Shown here one piece after another: positions 17,341-27,019 of a stretch of 64,000 nt of DNA. Within the stretch, counting starts at the first letter, position 1. Every line of letters starts with the position of its first letter. Made by a program: the position numbers and the translations under genes. Source of the stretch: Francisella frigiditurris. GTDB taxonomy: Bacteria > Pseudomonadota > Gammaproteobacteria > Francisellales > Francisellaceae. The stretch is taken from NCBI RefSeq assembly GCF_001880225.1, contig NZ_CP009654.1:992001-1056000 (forward strand), read 5' to 3'. Under the pieces are notes generated by a model that ran no database searches, was not told the origin of the DNA, and saw nothing but the letters and a program-made list of their open reading frames with translations.

Positions 17341-18714
17341 ATGAGTAAGCATGTTCATATTTTAGGTGTTTGTGGAACATTTATGGGATCATTAGCAGTT
17401 CTTGCTAAACAAAGAGGTTATAAAGTCACAGGTTCTGATCTTAATGTTTATCCTCCAATGAGTACATATCTTGAAAGTCAAGGGATAGATATAATTAAAG
17501 GTTTTGATGTTTCTCAATTAGATAACAAGCCTGATGAAATTATCATAGGTAATGTTATGAAAAGAGGGTTACCTATAATAGAGAAAATATTAGATGAAAA
17601 GCTTAATTACTTTTCAGGTCCTTCATGGCTGTATGAGAATGTCTTAAGGCATAAGAAAGTTATCGCAATTTCTGGTACTCATGGGAAAACCACAACAACC
17701 ACGATGACCATAAAGATATTAGAGCAAGCTGGTTTGAATCCTAGTTTCTTAGTTGGGGGAATTAGTGGAGATTTTGGCGTATCATCAAGATACACTGATT
17801 CTGAGTATTTTGTAATAGAAGCTGATGAGTATGATACAGCTTTTTTTGATAAAAGATCGAAACTAATCCATTATGATCCATATATTTTGGTTATAAATAA
17901 CATTGAATATGACCATGCTGATATTTTTAAAGATATAGATGCTATTTATTGGCAATTCCATCAACTTTTAAGAAAAATGCCAAGTAAAGCTAGTGTTATA
18001 TATAACGCCTCTGATGAAAATGTCCAGCATATAATAAATATGGGCTGTTGGTCTAAGAGAGTTCAGACAAATATTGAAAACTCTATTCATATAGATGAGC
18101 ATAGTAGTGATTATTCAAGTTTCAGAATTGTTAATGGTATGGAAGAGTTATCAGTTAATTGGGGTTTTATTGGACAACATAATGCATTAAATGCATTAAG
18201 TGCATATTCTGTTGCAAAACAGATTGGAATTGATGATAAAGATATTTTAGATGCACTAAATAGTTTTAAAGGTGTTAAAAGAAGGCTAGAGGTTATTTTT
18301 AAAAATGACAGAATAACTTTATATGATGACTTTGCACATCATCCAACTTCGATAAAACTTACTTTAGATGCGGTTAGAAATAAAACTCCAGAAGCATATG
18401 TTTTAGCCTTAGTTGATCCTAGATCAAATACAATGAAAGATGGGAGTAATAAAGACTTTTTACCTAAAGCATTACAGAGAGCTAACAAGGTATTATTCTA
18501 TAATCATAAATTATTAAAATGGGATGCAAAATCTACATTAAATGATATTGATACAGTCATATATGTCGATGAGGCTGAAACATTTAAAGAACACATTCTA
18601 GAAGTATTAAAACAAGAGAAAAATAATAAAATAGAGATTGTTATGATGAGTAATGGTTCTTTTGATGGTTTAAGAGAAGCATTACCAATTTTACTAGGAG
18701 AGGCAAGTGAGTAG
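17341..18714 (+). CDS. mpl: UDP-N-acetylmuramate--L-alanyl-gamma-D-glutamyl-meso-diaminopimelate ligase
   Basis: Mpl attaches recycled murein tripeptide to UDP-MurNAc. It opens with HILGVCGTFMGSLAVLAKQR and has the P-loop ISGTHGKTTTTTM at about residue 112. NNIEYDHADIF follows, and the C-terminal domain contains VDPRSNTMKDG, which is characteristic of Mpl rather than MurC. Its presence implies peptidoglycan recycling; anhydro-muropeptide enzymes are not in view. It overlaps rlmB by 8 bases. Confidence 0.92.
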   Translation: MSKHVHILGVCGTFMGSLAVLAKQRGYKVTGSDLNVYPPMSTYLESQGIDIIKGFDVSQLDNKPDEIIIGNVMKRGLPIIEKILDEKLNYFSGPSWLYENVLRHKKVIAISGTHGKTTTTTMTIKILEQAGLNPSFLVGGISGDFGVSSRYTDSEYFVIEADEYDTAFFDKRSKLIHYDPYILVINNIEYDHADIFKDIDAIYWQFHQLLRKMPSKASVIYNASDENVQHIINMGCWSKRVQTNIENSIHIDEHSSDYSSFRIVNGMEELSVNWGFIGQHNALNALSAYSVAKQIGIDDKDILDALNSFKGVKRRLEVIFKNDRITLYDDFAHHPTSIKLTLDAVRNKTPEAYVLALVDPRSNTMKDGSNKDFLPKALQRANKVLFYNHKLLKWDAKSTLNDIDTVIYVDEAETFKEHILEVLKQEKNNKIEIVMMSNGSFDGLREALPILLGEASE

Positions 18715-19459
18715 TCTAGTATATGGTATACATGCTGTAGAAAGCTTAATAAAAACAGATAGTGCTAGTAAAGTTATTATTCTTAACAAAGGATTAAATA
18801 ATCCTCAGATAAAGAGTATTTTAGACTTGGCAAGTGAAAAGGGAATAAAGCCTGAAGTTATAGATCATATTAAGCAACTTCCAGAGAGATTACCGAGAGA
18901 TGTAACACATCAAGGTGTATTTGCTTATAGTTTAGAAAATAATCAAAAAATGTATGATGAAAAAGATCTAAAAAGTTTACTTCCACAAGATAAAAATGCT
19001 TTTATATTGATCTTAGATAGTGTTCAAGATCCTCATAATTTAGGCGCTTGTATTAGAACAGCACATTCTGCTGGAGTTGATTTTTTAGTTATCCCTAAAG
19101 ACAATAGCGCTACAGTAAATGCAACTGTCAAAAAAGTTGCTTGTGGGGCAGCAGAACATTTAAAAATTGTAGTTGTTACTAATCTTTCTAGAGCAATTGA
19201 AAAGCTAAAGGAACAAGGTGTTTGGGTAATTGGATTAGCTGGTGAAGCTGATGAAAGTTTATATGATATGAACTTGCAAGATTCTATAGCTCTAGTAGCT
19301 GGCTCAGAAGGTAAAGGAATGAGACAAAAAACTAAGGCCAATTGTGACTTTTTAGCTAAGCTACCAATGTATGGGGAAGTATCTAGTTTAAATGTATCAG
19401 TTGCTTCGGGAATATCTATGTATGAGGTTGTTAGACAAAGAAATTTCGTAAAGGAATAA
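18707..19459 (+). CDS. rlmB: 23S rRNA (guanosine-2251-2'-O)-methyltransferase
   Basis: This SPOUT-class RNA methyltransferase is of TrmH/RlmB type. An L30e-like RNA-binding domain fills about residues 1-75. The knotted catalytic domain has motif 1 LDSVQDPHNLGACIRTAHSA, motif 2 ALVAGSEGKGMRQ, and motif 3 SLNVSVASGISMYEVVRQR. Start is GTG, preceded by AGGAG at 6-8 bases, inside the end of mpl. The gene is likely cotranscribed with hldE-mpl. Confidence 0.92.
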   Translation: MSSLVYGIHAVESLIKTDSASKVIILNKGLNNPQIKSILDLASEKGIKPEVIDHIKQLPERLPRDVTHQGVFAYSLENNQKMYDEKDLKSLLPQDKNAFILILDSVQDPHNLGACIRTAHSAGVDFLVIPKDNSATVNATVKKVACGAAEHLKIVVVTNLSRAIEKLKEQGVWVIGLAGEADESLYDMNLQDSIALVAGSEGKGMRQKTKANCDFLAKLPMYGEVSSLNVSVASGISMYEVVRQRNFVKE

Positions 19460-19478
19460 AAAAATAATTATATAAGTT

Positions 19479-20519
19479 ATGCAATTTGCTTTTTTAAATA
19501 GTAAAAAATACGCAGCAATCAATGCAGCAAAAACAGTTATAGCATGTTTAATAGCATATGCTTTAGGTAGGCTCTTAGATAGCTTTTTTAGAGCTGAGCA
19601 AATGTATATGTGGATGGTGATAACTGTTTTAGTTGTTATGTCAACGCAGCCAAATCTTGGTGGGGCATTAGATAAAGCTTTGATGCGTTTTGTTGGAACT
19701 ATAATTAGCGCAAGTATTGCAATTGTAATAATCCTGATTAGTTTCAATAAGGTTGAAGCTTTTTCATTAGCTTTTATTTTTATTATGGTGGCAGTTTTTA
19801 TAGCTGGGGCATCTTCTAAATTTAGTTATGCAGGATCCTTGGCTGGAATAACAATGATAATTATTATTTTAAATGAAAATGTTAGTGTTGAACTAGCTGT
19901 ATTTAGGATGATAGAGATTTCTCAAGGTATAGTAATTGCATTACTTGTAAATAGATTTGTTTTTCCAATAAGAGCAGAAAGAAGGTTAAAAGAAAGTTTC
20001 TCTAAAACTATTAGTGATATTAAAACTTTTTATGGGATTTTATTTCATGAAAGAGGCAGTATTCATGAAGATTTGATGACTAATATTTTTTCAGAGTTTA
20101 CTAAGCAAATTAATTTGATTAAAGAAGTCTCTTATGAAAATAAAACTCAAGTAGTAAAAGAGTATCAAAAGATGAGTTTATATATACGTAGACTTTATAG
20201 ATACATGATTCTAATTTATGACTATGTTGATACTAGTATAGCTGAAGATGATAAAGAGTCATTGCTTAAGGATATTACTTTTATAGATATCGAAGAGAAA
20301 ACTCTACAAATTCTGGGGCATGTAAGTAAGAGCATAGAAAAAAATAAGCAAGTAGATTATAAAGAGATTTTAGCTTTTGAAGCCTATGTTAAAAATAATT
20401 TTGAAAATATAGTTTTATTGAATGGTTATGGTAATCAAATCTTGGAGTTCTATATTAAAACTTTTTTAAAAGCTTTAGAGGAATTAGCTGTAGAGCATAA
20501 CTATATTGCAAGCCATTAA
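19479..20519 (+). CDS. FUSC-family membrane protein (aromatic-acid exporter-like)
   Basis: The 346-residue protein has six hydrophobic segments in about the first 165 residues, starting KKYAAINAAKTVIACLIAYA. A soluble alpha-helical C-terminal half follows. The pattern, including WMVITVLVVMSTQPNLGGAL and RFVGTIISASIAI, resembles FUSC/AaeB/YccS transporters, which export aromatic acids or related compounds. It is shorter than AaeB, with only one membrane unit. The substrate is unknown. It starts 19 bases after rlmB and may be cotranscribed. Confidence 0.72.
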   Translation: MQFAFLNSKKYAAINAAKTVIACLIAYALGRLLDSFFRAEQMYMWMVITVLVVMSTQPNLGGALDKALMRFVGTIISASIAIVIILISFNKVEAFSLAFIFIMVAVFIAGASSKFSYAGSLAGITMIIIILNENVSVELAVFRMIEISQGIVIALLVNRFVFPIRAERRLKESFSKTISDIKTFYGILFHERGSIHEDLMTNIFSEFTKQINLIKEVSYENKTQVVKEYQKMSLYIRRLYRYMILIYDYVDTSIAEDDKESLLKDITFIDIEEKTLQILGHVSKSIEKNKQVDYKEILAFEAYVKNNFENIVLLNGYGNQILEFYIKTFLKALEELAVEHNYIASH

Positions 20520-20552
20520 TTATTGAATAAATTATTATTTTAAGCTACAATC

Positions 20553-20580
20553 TTGGACTACTTTTTTGTCTTTTTATACT
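20553..20580 (+). promoter_or_regulatory. Candidate promoter for the MFS gene at 20620
   Basis: TTGGAC (20553-20558), a 16-base spacer and TATACT (20575-20580) make a plausible sigma-70 promoter about 40 bases before the ATG at 20620. Confidence 0.5.
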
Positions 20581-20619
20581 TTTAAATTTATTTAAAAATA
20601 TTTGATATTGGGTTTTCTT

Positions 20620-21846
20620 ATGACAGATAAATTTTCTAAAAATATCTTAATAGCGATATTAATTGTAACTATTGTTATAGATATAATGGGGTTGGGATTA
20701 GTTTTTCCTATTATGCCGTCATTATTTTTTGACTCTACGGCTGTTACTTTTGGAGAAGTAGGGGGGAATTTTCAAAATTGGTATTATTCTATTGCATTAG
20801 CTTCATGGCCTCTTGGATTAGTATTAGGAGGTCCTATATTAGGAGAGCTTTCCGATAAGTATGGTCGAAAGATTGTTTTACTATCAGCTATTTTTTGTAC
20901 ATCTTTGTCTTATATGTTATCTGCTTATGCAATATATTCAGGAGATTATCTACTCTTTATAGCTAGTCGTTTCATAAGTGGTTTAGCAGGAGGTGCTTTT
21001 GAAATAGCACAAGCAGCTGTTATTGATATAAGTAGTGAAGAAGAAAAATCTAAGAATTTAGGCTTTATAACTATGGCTGCTTCATTAGGCTTTATTATAG
21101 GTCCTATAACAACAAGTTTTGCAGCTTCTATGAGTATTAGTCATACATTACCTTTCTTTGTGGCTGCTATTTTATCATTAGTAAATATGTTATTTATTTT
21201 TGTTGTTATGAAAAAGGATCTGCCTAAGCATCCTGGTTTAGTACTAACAATAGGAACAGTTTATAAAACGATATCTTTCTTGCTTTCAGATAAAAGGATA
21301 AGACTGGTTGGAGTTGCTTATTTATTGATGCAGGCTGCTTGGGGCTTTTATGGTCAAGGAATAGCATTGTTTTTAAATGAAGTTTATAGCTATAACACTA
21401 GCATGACAGGTCTTTTCTATGCTGCTACAGGTTTAGCTGTCGCTATTTGTAGTTTATTTTTTCAGCCATATATTTTTAAAAAAATAACTCCAACAAAAGC
21501 TTTTATTATATTTGCTGTAATTTGTTCGATAGGATTAATATCAACAGCCATATTTGCAAATATAGGTATTCAATGGTTAATTGGTGTAGTTGGCTCTGCA
21601 TCTCAGTTGATTTGTTATACAGCACTGTTAACTATTATTTCATCATCTGTAACAGATCAAGAACAAGGTAAAGCTATGGGAGCTGCTGGAGCTGGTTTTG
21701 GTATGGCATGGTTTTTGAATGATATTATGATGGGTCATTTAGTTTCTAAATCTATATATGCTCCTCTACCTTTTGGCGGAGTTATGTTTATAGTTAGTAT
21801 TTTTATGCTTTTATTTGCATTAAGAAAGCGTAATAAATCTAGCTAA
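20620..21846 (+). CDS. MFS transporter, TetA/Bmr-like drug:H+ antiporter type
   Basis: The protein has about 408 residues and 12 membrane segments. MFS motif A is GELSDKYGRKIVLL between helices 2 and 3, and motif C-like GLGLVFPIMPSLFF lies in helix 1, as in tetracycline and multidrug exporters (TCR/Tet branch). A TTG six codons upstream could start it, but the ATG at 20620 is the more usual choice. Substrate cannot be told from sequence. Resistance to drugs is possible but not shown. Confidence 0.78.
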   Translation: MTDKFSKNILIAILIVTIVIDIMGLGLVFPIMPSLFFDSTAVTFGEVGGNFQNWYYSIALASWPLGLVLGGPILGELSDKYGRKIVLLSAIFCTSLSYMLSAYAIYSGDYLLFIASRFISGLAGGAFEIAQAAVIDISSEEEKSKNLGFITMAASLGFIIGPITTSFAASMSISHTLPFFVAAILSLVNMLFIFVVMKKDLPKHPGLVLTIGTVYKTISFLLSDKRIRLVGVAYLLMQAAWGFYGQGIALFLNEVYSYNTSMTGLFYAATGLAVAICSLFFQPYIFKKITPTKAFIIFAVICSIGLISTAIFANIGIQWLIGVVGSASQLICYTALLTIISSSVTDQEQGKAMGAAGAGFGMAWFLNDIMMGHLVSKSIYAPLPFGGVMFIVSIFMLLFALRKRNKSS

Positions 21847-21852
21847 TCATTG

Positions 21853-21896
21853 TGCTATAATTTAAGAAGTTTTATTTACATTTTAAACTTCTTAAA
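21853..21896 (+). promoter_or_regulatory. uup promoter (-10) and 12-bp perfect inverted repeat ending on the start codon
   Basis: An extended -10 element, TGCTATAAT, spans 21853-21861. Immediately after it, TTTAAGAAGTTT (21861-21872) pairs perfectly with AAACTTCTTAAA (21885-21896) across a 12-base loop. The last base of the second arm is the A of the uup ATG. No Shine-Dalgarno sequence is visible between the arms and the ATG. The element could be an RNA hairpin that occludes the start region or a DNA operator next to the promoter. There is no T-run, so a Rho-independent terminator is unlikely. Confidence 0.6.
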
Positions 21897-23776
21897 TGCA
21901 ATTAGTCTCTTTAAAAAAGCTTAACTTATCTTTTGGTACACAAGAAATATTAAAAGATGTAGATTTCGATATTTCAAAAGGTCAAAGGATTTGCCTTATT
22001 GGTAGAAATGGTACCGGTAAGTCTTCTCTATTAAAAATCATTGAAGGAAAAAACCATCCAGATAGTGGTGAAGTAATTATTCATAATAATGCAGTAATAG
22101 CTAGTATGATTCAGGATATTCCTAATGATATAAAAGGAGATGTTAAAAGCGTTATTCTTAGTGGGCTTGGAGAGGTTGGTGAAAAGCTTGTAGAGTATCA
22201 AGACATTTTGGCTAGTTTAGAGAGTTTTCCAGAAAATTTACATAAATTAGAGGATGTTCAAAAATACATAGATGAAAACCATGCTTGGGAATATATGAAT
22301 GAAGCTGATGTGATTATTACAAAGCTTCAGCTTAATACTGATAAAAAATTTTCTGATCTATCTGGCGGGATGAAGCGTAGAGTAATACTTGCTAGAGCAT
22401 TAATAAGAAAGCCTGACTTACTACTTTTAGATGAACCTACAAACCATTTAGATATATCTTCGATAACTTGGTTAGAAGAGTTTTTGAAACAGTTTGCGGG
22501 AGCTATATTGTTTATTACTCATGATAGAAAATTTTTAAATAATGTTGCAAAGAGTATTATCGAATTAGATAGAGGCAATTTATATTCCTTTGAAGGAAAC
22601 TATCTTCAGTTTTTAGAAAAGAAAGAGGCTATATTACAAGCTGAACAAAAATCTAATAAAGAATTCGATAAAAGGCTAGCTCAAGAAGAAGCGTGGATCA
22701 GACAAGGAATTAAAGCTCGTAGGACAAGAAATGAAGGAAGAGTACGAGCTCTTGAGAAAATGAGATCTGAGCGAAAACAAAGAAAAGAGCAAGTAGGTAA
22801 GATTGATATAAATGTTTCGGCCGGTGAAAAGTCATCAAGGAAAGTTATTATAGCTAATAATGTAGGCCATAAATATCAACAAAAATACCTTTTCAAAAAT
22901 TTCTCTACAGAGATAGTTAAGGGCGATAAGGTTGCTATACTTGGGTCAAATGGTTGTGGCAAAAGTACTTTATTAAATATTTTATTGGGTAAATTAAAAC
23001 CAACTGATGGTAGTATTGAGCAAGCATTTAATCTTCAAATAGCTTATTTTGATCAGTTGCGAGATCAACTGGATGAGAAGTTGAGTATTATGGATAATGT
23101 TAAAGAGGGCTCTGATTTTATCCAAATTAATGATAAATCAATACATGTTATAACATATCTACAAAAATTTTTATTTTCCCCAGATAGGCTTCATGCTCCT
23201 ATCACTCATCTTTCAGGAGGCGAGAAAAATAGATTACTCCTTGCAAAGATACTTTCTAAACCTAGTAATGTCATTGTATTAGATGAACCAACAAATGATC
23301 TTGATATAGAAACTTTAGAAATATTAGAAGAGATGCTAATCAATTATAAAGGGACTATTCTTTTAATAAGCCATGATAGAGAGTTTATTAATAATATAGC
23401 TACTAGCACAATAGTTTTTGAGGAGCATGGATTAGAAGAGTATGTTGGTGGTTATGATGATTGGTTGAGACAGAAAGTTAAACCAGAAGTTTTAAAAGAA
23501 CCTAAAAAAGAAGCTCCTAAGGTGCAGCAAAAGCAAGAAAAAATAGAAAAACAAAACAAATTAAATCATGAGCAAAGAAAAACTCTTAAAAGCTTACCTG
23601 TCCAAATAGAAAAGCTAGAAAAAGGTATAGGAGATATTGAAGGACAAATGGCTGATGCAGATTTTTATAAAAAATCAAAAGAAGAGATTCAGTTAGTTCA
23701 AAGTAAGTTAGATCAATTAAATAAAGATTTAGAAGAAAAATTTTCACTTTGGGAAGAGCTTCTGGCACTAGAATAA
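21896..23776 (+). CDS. uup: ABC-F ATPase Uup
   Basis: This is a soluble tandem ABC ATPase without membrane segments. The first domain has GRNGTGKSSLLKI, LSGGMKRRVILARALI and LLLDEPTNHLD. The second has GSNGCGKSTLLNI, LSGGEKNRLLLAKIL and VLDEPTNDLD. The linker (about 230-310) is Arg/Lys-rich, and a coiled coil (about 545-626) of the Uup type closes the protein. EPTNDLDIETLE is characteristic of Uup. ABC-F proteins act on the ribosome; Uup is linked to transposon precise excision and ribosome function. It has 626 residues, as expected. A perfect inverted repeat covers its start region. Confidence 0.9.
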   Translation: MQLVSLKKLNLSFGTQEILKDVDFDISKGQRICLIGRNGTGKSSLLKIIEGKNHPDSGEVIIHNNAVIASMIQDIPNDIKGDVKSVILSGLGEVGEKLVEYQDILASLESFPENLHKLEDVQKYIDENHAWEYMNEADVIITKLQLNTDKKFSDLSGGMKRRVILARALIRKPDLLLLDEPTNHLDISSITWLEEFLKQFAGAILFITHDRKFLNNVAKSIIELDRGNLYSFEGNYLQFLEKKEAILQAEQKSNKEFDKRLAQEEAWIRQGIKARRTRNEGRVRALEKMRSERKQRKEQVGKIDINVSAGEKSSRKVIIANNVGHKYQQKYLFKNFSTEIVKGDKVAILGSNGCGKSTLLNILLGKLKPTDGSIEQAFNLQIAYFDQLRDQLDEKLSIMDNVKEGSDFIQINDKSIHVITYLQKFLFSPDRLHAPITHLSGGEKNRLLLAKILSKPSNVIVLDEPTNDLDIETLEILEEMLINYKGTILLISHDREFINNIATSTIVFEEHGLEEYVGGYDDWLRQKVKPEVLKEPKKEAPKVQQKQEKIEKQNKLNHEQRKTLKSLPVQIEKLEKGIGDIEGQMADADFYKKSKEEIQLVQSKLDQLNKDLEEKFSLWEELLALE

Positions 23777-23790
23777 ATTAAGAGGAATTT

Positions 23791-25200
23791 ATGAATAAGA
23801 ATGATCTTAGAGAAGAAAAAAAGGTACTTGCTATAACAAGTTTTGCAGAATTTGCTGAAAGATATAGCTATTACATAATACAGTCTTTATTGATATTTTT
23901 TTTAATAGGAAAATTTAATCTTTCACAAGAACTGTCAGCCTCTTTAGTTGGAACTGTTTTATCGATGGTTTATATTTCTGCCATTTTAGGGGGATATATC
24001 GCAGAAAAGCTAATTGGATACTATAGGGCAGGGATGTTAGGTTCATTTTTTATGGTATTAGGAACTTTTACATTAGCAATATCAACTAATGAAAATTTAC
24101 TTTTTTTAGGTTTGAGTTTTATTTCAATTAGTACTGGGCTGATTAAATCAAATATGGCTTCTTTTATTGGAAGATTTTATGATAAGTCATCTCTAACTGA
24201 TGGTAATAGAGATTTTGGATTTAATGTTTTCTATGTTGGTATTAATTTAGGTAGTTTTTTTGCTTTATCCTTTGCGACTTCATTAAAAGATAATTATGGT
24301 TATAGTGCTCCATTTTATAGTAGCATGACTGTAAGTATAGTAATGCTCTTTGTTTTGATTATAGGTTTTGGTTTTCTTAAAAAACACATTATAGACCTTG
24401 TTTTAACAGGGAAGATTATTTTAAAAACGACAATATTAATTTTGATATATATACTTCTTCTTTTCTATATTTTTAAAGAGCCAAATGTTGCAAGTTTTTC
24501 AATATTTATAGCCTTTGTCGCATCTGCAATTATTATGTTTTTATCTGCTAATAAAGGAAATTACAAAAAGGTTTTAGTAGCTGGTGTGTTTTTTGTATTA
24601 TCAATTATATATTGGGGTTTATACTTTCAAATGTTTATCTCCCTCTTATTGTTTACAGATTATGCAGTTAATACAGTTTTAGTAAACTCAAGTCAGATTT
24701 TAAGTGTTGAAGCTATAGGTGTTTTAATATTTGGATTTATTGTTGGGAAACTTTGGCTTTATTTAGCAAATGCGGGAAGAGAAATTCAAGATATTGATAA
24801 GTTTAATATAGCTTTTATAATATTAGCTTTATCTTTTATAGTGATTTTAATATCAATACTAACAACTCCTATAGATGTTAAAGTTACTGTCTATGGGTTT
24901 ATCATAGGATATTTTATTTTAGCTTTATCAGAATTAAGTTTATCTGCTATAGGTCTGTCATTAGTAACTAAAATAGCTCCAAAAGGCTTTGTTTCACTAT
25001 ACATGGGTATATGGCTAGTTACCCTAGGAATAGGTGGTAAATTTGGCGGTTATTTAGCTGGTTTTGTTTATATTCCAGAGAATGATATAAATTTAGCAAA
25101 AGCGAATATGAGTGATGGAATGGATATGTTTATAGTTATAGCTATCATAACATCGTTATTAATTCTTACTATAAGAAAACGAGTTAATAGAAATATATAA
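23791..25200 (+). CDS. Proton-dependent oligopeptide transporter (POT family)
   Basis: The 469-residue membrane protein has about 12-14 segments. It opens with FAEFAERYSYYIIQSLL, the ExxERxxYY proton-coupling motif of POT/PTR transporters in helix 1. GGYIAEKLIGYYRAGMLG follows in place of the usual GGxxADRxxG loop, and FNVFYVGINLGSF is in helix 4. It should import di- and tripeptides in the cytoplasmic membrane. Francisella genomes carry several such genes. The start is 15 bases after uup with AAGAGG upstream. Confidence 0.85.
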   Translation: MNKNDLREEKKVLAITSFAEFAERYSYYIIQSLLIFFLIGKFNLSQELSASLVGTVLSMVYISAILGGYIAEKLIGYYRAGMLGSFFMVLGTFTLAISTNENLLFLGLSFISISTGLIKSNMASFIGRFYDKSSLTDGNRDFGFNVFYVGINLGSFFALSFATSLKDNYGYSAPFYSSMTVSIVMLFVLIIGFGFLKKHIIDLVLTGKIILKTTILILIYILLLFYIFKEPNVASFSIFIAFVASAIIMFLSANKGNYKKVLVAGVFFVLSIIYWGLYFQMFISLLLFTDYAVNTVLVNSSQILSVEAIGVLIFGFIVGKLWLYLANAGREIQDIDKFNIAFIILALSFIVILISILTTPIDVKVTVYGFIIGYFILALSELSLSAIGLSLVTKIAPKGFVSLYMGIWLVTLGIGGKFGGYLAGFVYIPENDINLAKANMSDGMDMFIVIAIITSLLILTIRKRVNRNI

Positions 25201-25205
25201 CTACT

Positions 25206-26867
25206 TTATTTAACTTCCCAAGTATTTCTAAGAGTAACAGTTCTATTAAAAACTATATTTTCTCTTGAAAAATCTTTTTGGTCAGCAGTGAAGTATCCAA
25301 TTCTATTGAACTGAAAATGTTCCTCTGGCTTAGCATCCTCTAGCGATTTTTCTAGTTTTGCATTTTTTATTAACTCGAAAGAGTTAGAATTTAAACTATC
25401 CTCAATATTTTCAAATCTTCCAGGATTTTCATCATTAAATAATCTATCGTAAAGTCTGATCTCAGCATTAATACAGTTCTTTGCATCTACCCAATGTATG
25501 ATTCCATCAGGTTTTTTATTATCGTCAGGTTTTTTACCACCTAAAGTTTCTGGAAGATAGCTACATTTTAATTCTATAACTTTACCTGAAGCATCAGTAA
25601 CTACTTCATTACAATCAATTACATAAGAGTTTAATAACCTTACTCGACCATTTGTGCTTAGCTTTTTCATTCCTTTTTCTAACTCAAATACAAAATCTTC
25701 ACTATCGATGTATATAGTTTCAGATATTGTTATATCTCTTCTTCCAAAATCTGGATCTTGAGGATGATTAGGAACATTAAGAGTGTGTGGTGGCATATTA
25801 GCTATAGTTACTTTAATAGGATCTAGTACAGCATTTCTCCTGTGAGCTTTAATATTTAAATCGCTTCTAATAGACTCCTCAAGTACAGAAATATCTATCA
25901 AAGAATCTTGTTTAGATATGCCAATCATATCACAAAAGTTTTTAATAGATTCTGGAGTGTATCCTCTACGTCTAAATCCTTTTAGTGTAGGCATTCTTGG
26001 ATCATCCCAACCATTAACTAAATTTTTATCCACTAAATATTTAAGCTTTCTTTTACTTGTGATGTTATAGTTAAGATTTAATCTTGAAAATTCAATTTGT
26101 CTAGGTTTTTTCTCGAATTCTGTTTCTTCAACAACCCAATCATAAAAAGGTCTTTGATCTTGAAATTCTAGCGTACATAGAGAGTGAGTTATTTTTTCTA
26201 TAGCATCTTCAAGAGGATGGGCAAAAGCATACATTGGGTATATACACCATTTATCGCCAGTTTTAGGATGTGTAGCAAATTTAATCCGATAAAGAGCTGG
26301 GTCTCTTAAATTTATATTTCCAGAAGCCATATCTATTTTTGCTCTTAGGGTTTTGCTACCTTCAGGGAACTCACCATTTTTCATTTTTTCAAATAGCTCT
26401 AAATTTTCCTCAATACTTCTATTTCTATAAGGACTATTTCTTCCAGGCTCTTTAAGCGTGCCACGATACTCTCTAACTTCTTCAGCGGATAAGTCACAAA
26501 TATAGGCTTTATCTTTTTTAATAAGTAGTTGAGCTAATTCATACATTTTGTCAAAGTATTCAGAAGCAAAATAAAGATTCTCACCCCAGTCAAAGCCTAA
26601 CCACTTTACATCTTCTTTTATTGCATTTATATATTCAATATCTTCCTTTTCTGGATTAGTATCATCAAATCTTAGATGGCAGGTAGTGTTATATTCTTCA
26701 GCTAATCCAAAATTTAAGCATATTGATTTGGCATGACCAATATGTAAATAACCATTAGGTTCAGGAGGAAATCTTGTTACAATAGTATTATGTAAGCCTG
26801 TATCTAAATCACTGTTTATAATGTTTTTAATGAAATTAGTTTTTTGCGCAGTTTTTTCATTGCTCAT
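25206..26867 (-). CDS. glnS: Glutaminyl-tRNA synthetase
   Basis: This class I synthetase has 553 residues, typical for GlnRS. The HIGH motif is FPPEPNGYLHIGHAKSICLN, the KMSKS equivalent is NITSKRKLKYL, and RFDDTNPEKE and GFRRRGYTPESIKNFC are typical. The two beta-barrel anticodon domains fill the C-terminal 200 residues. It diverges from the pckA-like gene and converges with the POT gene, leaving only 5 bases between stops. Confidence 0.96.
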   Translation of the reverse strand: MSNEKTAQKTNFIKNIINSDLDTGLHNTIVTRFPPEPNGYLHIGHAKSICLNFGLAEEYNTTCHLRFDDTNPEKEDIEYINAIKEDVKWLGFDWGENLYFASEYFDKMYELAQLLIKKDKAYICDLSAEEVREYRGTLKEPGRNSPYRNRSIEENLELFEKMKNGEFPEGSKTLRAKIDMASGNINLRDPALYRIKFATHPKTGDKWCIYPMYAFAHPLEDAIEKITHSLCTLEFQDQRPFYDWVVEETEFEKKPRQIEFSRLNLNYNITSKRKLKYLVDKNLVNGWDDPRMPTLKGFRRRGYTPESIKNFCDMIGISKQDSLIDISVLEESIRSDLNIKAHRRNAVLDPIKVTIANMPPHTLNVPNHPQDPDFGRRDITISETIYIDSEDFVFELEKGMKKLSTNGRVRLLNSYVIDCNEVVTDASGKVIELKCSYLPETLGGKKPDDNKKPDGIIHWVDAKNCINAEIRLYDRLFNDENPGRFENIEDSLNSNSFELIKNAKLEKSLEDAKPEEHFQFNRIGYFTADQKDFSRENIVFNRTVTLRNTWEVK

Positions 26868-26941
26868 AATTAATTTAAATAGTAATTACTACTTTGATTG
26901 TAAATAGTTTACTTGATTAAACTTTTAATAGAATATATTTT

Positions 26942-26970
26942 TTGAAAAATGTTTTTTTAAGATATATAAT
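26942..26970 (+). promoter_or_regulatory. Candidate promoter for the pckA-like gene
   Basis: TTGAAA (26942-26947), 17 bases and a consensus TATAAT (26965-26970) form the best sigma-70-like pair in the window. It predicts a start about 42-43 bases before the ATG at 27020. Confidence 0.7.
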
Positions 26971-27019
26971 TCAAATTATCATCCTATATATGAAATTTTG
27001 AAATTTCTAAAAGAAATCA

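Noticed and set aside
19397-19747. Minus-strand reading frame across the rlmB/FUSC junction
   Set aside because: It overlaps two supported plus-strand genes and has low-complexity hydrophobic translation with no ribosome site.
21861-21896. Rho-independent terminator of the MFS gene
   Set aside because: The stem has few G/C pairs and no T-run follows; the second arm runs into the uup start codon.
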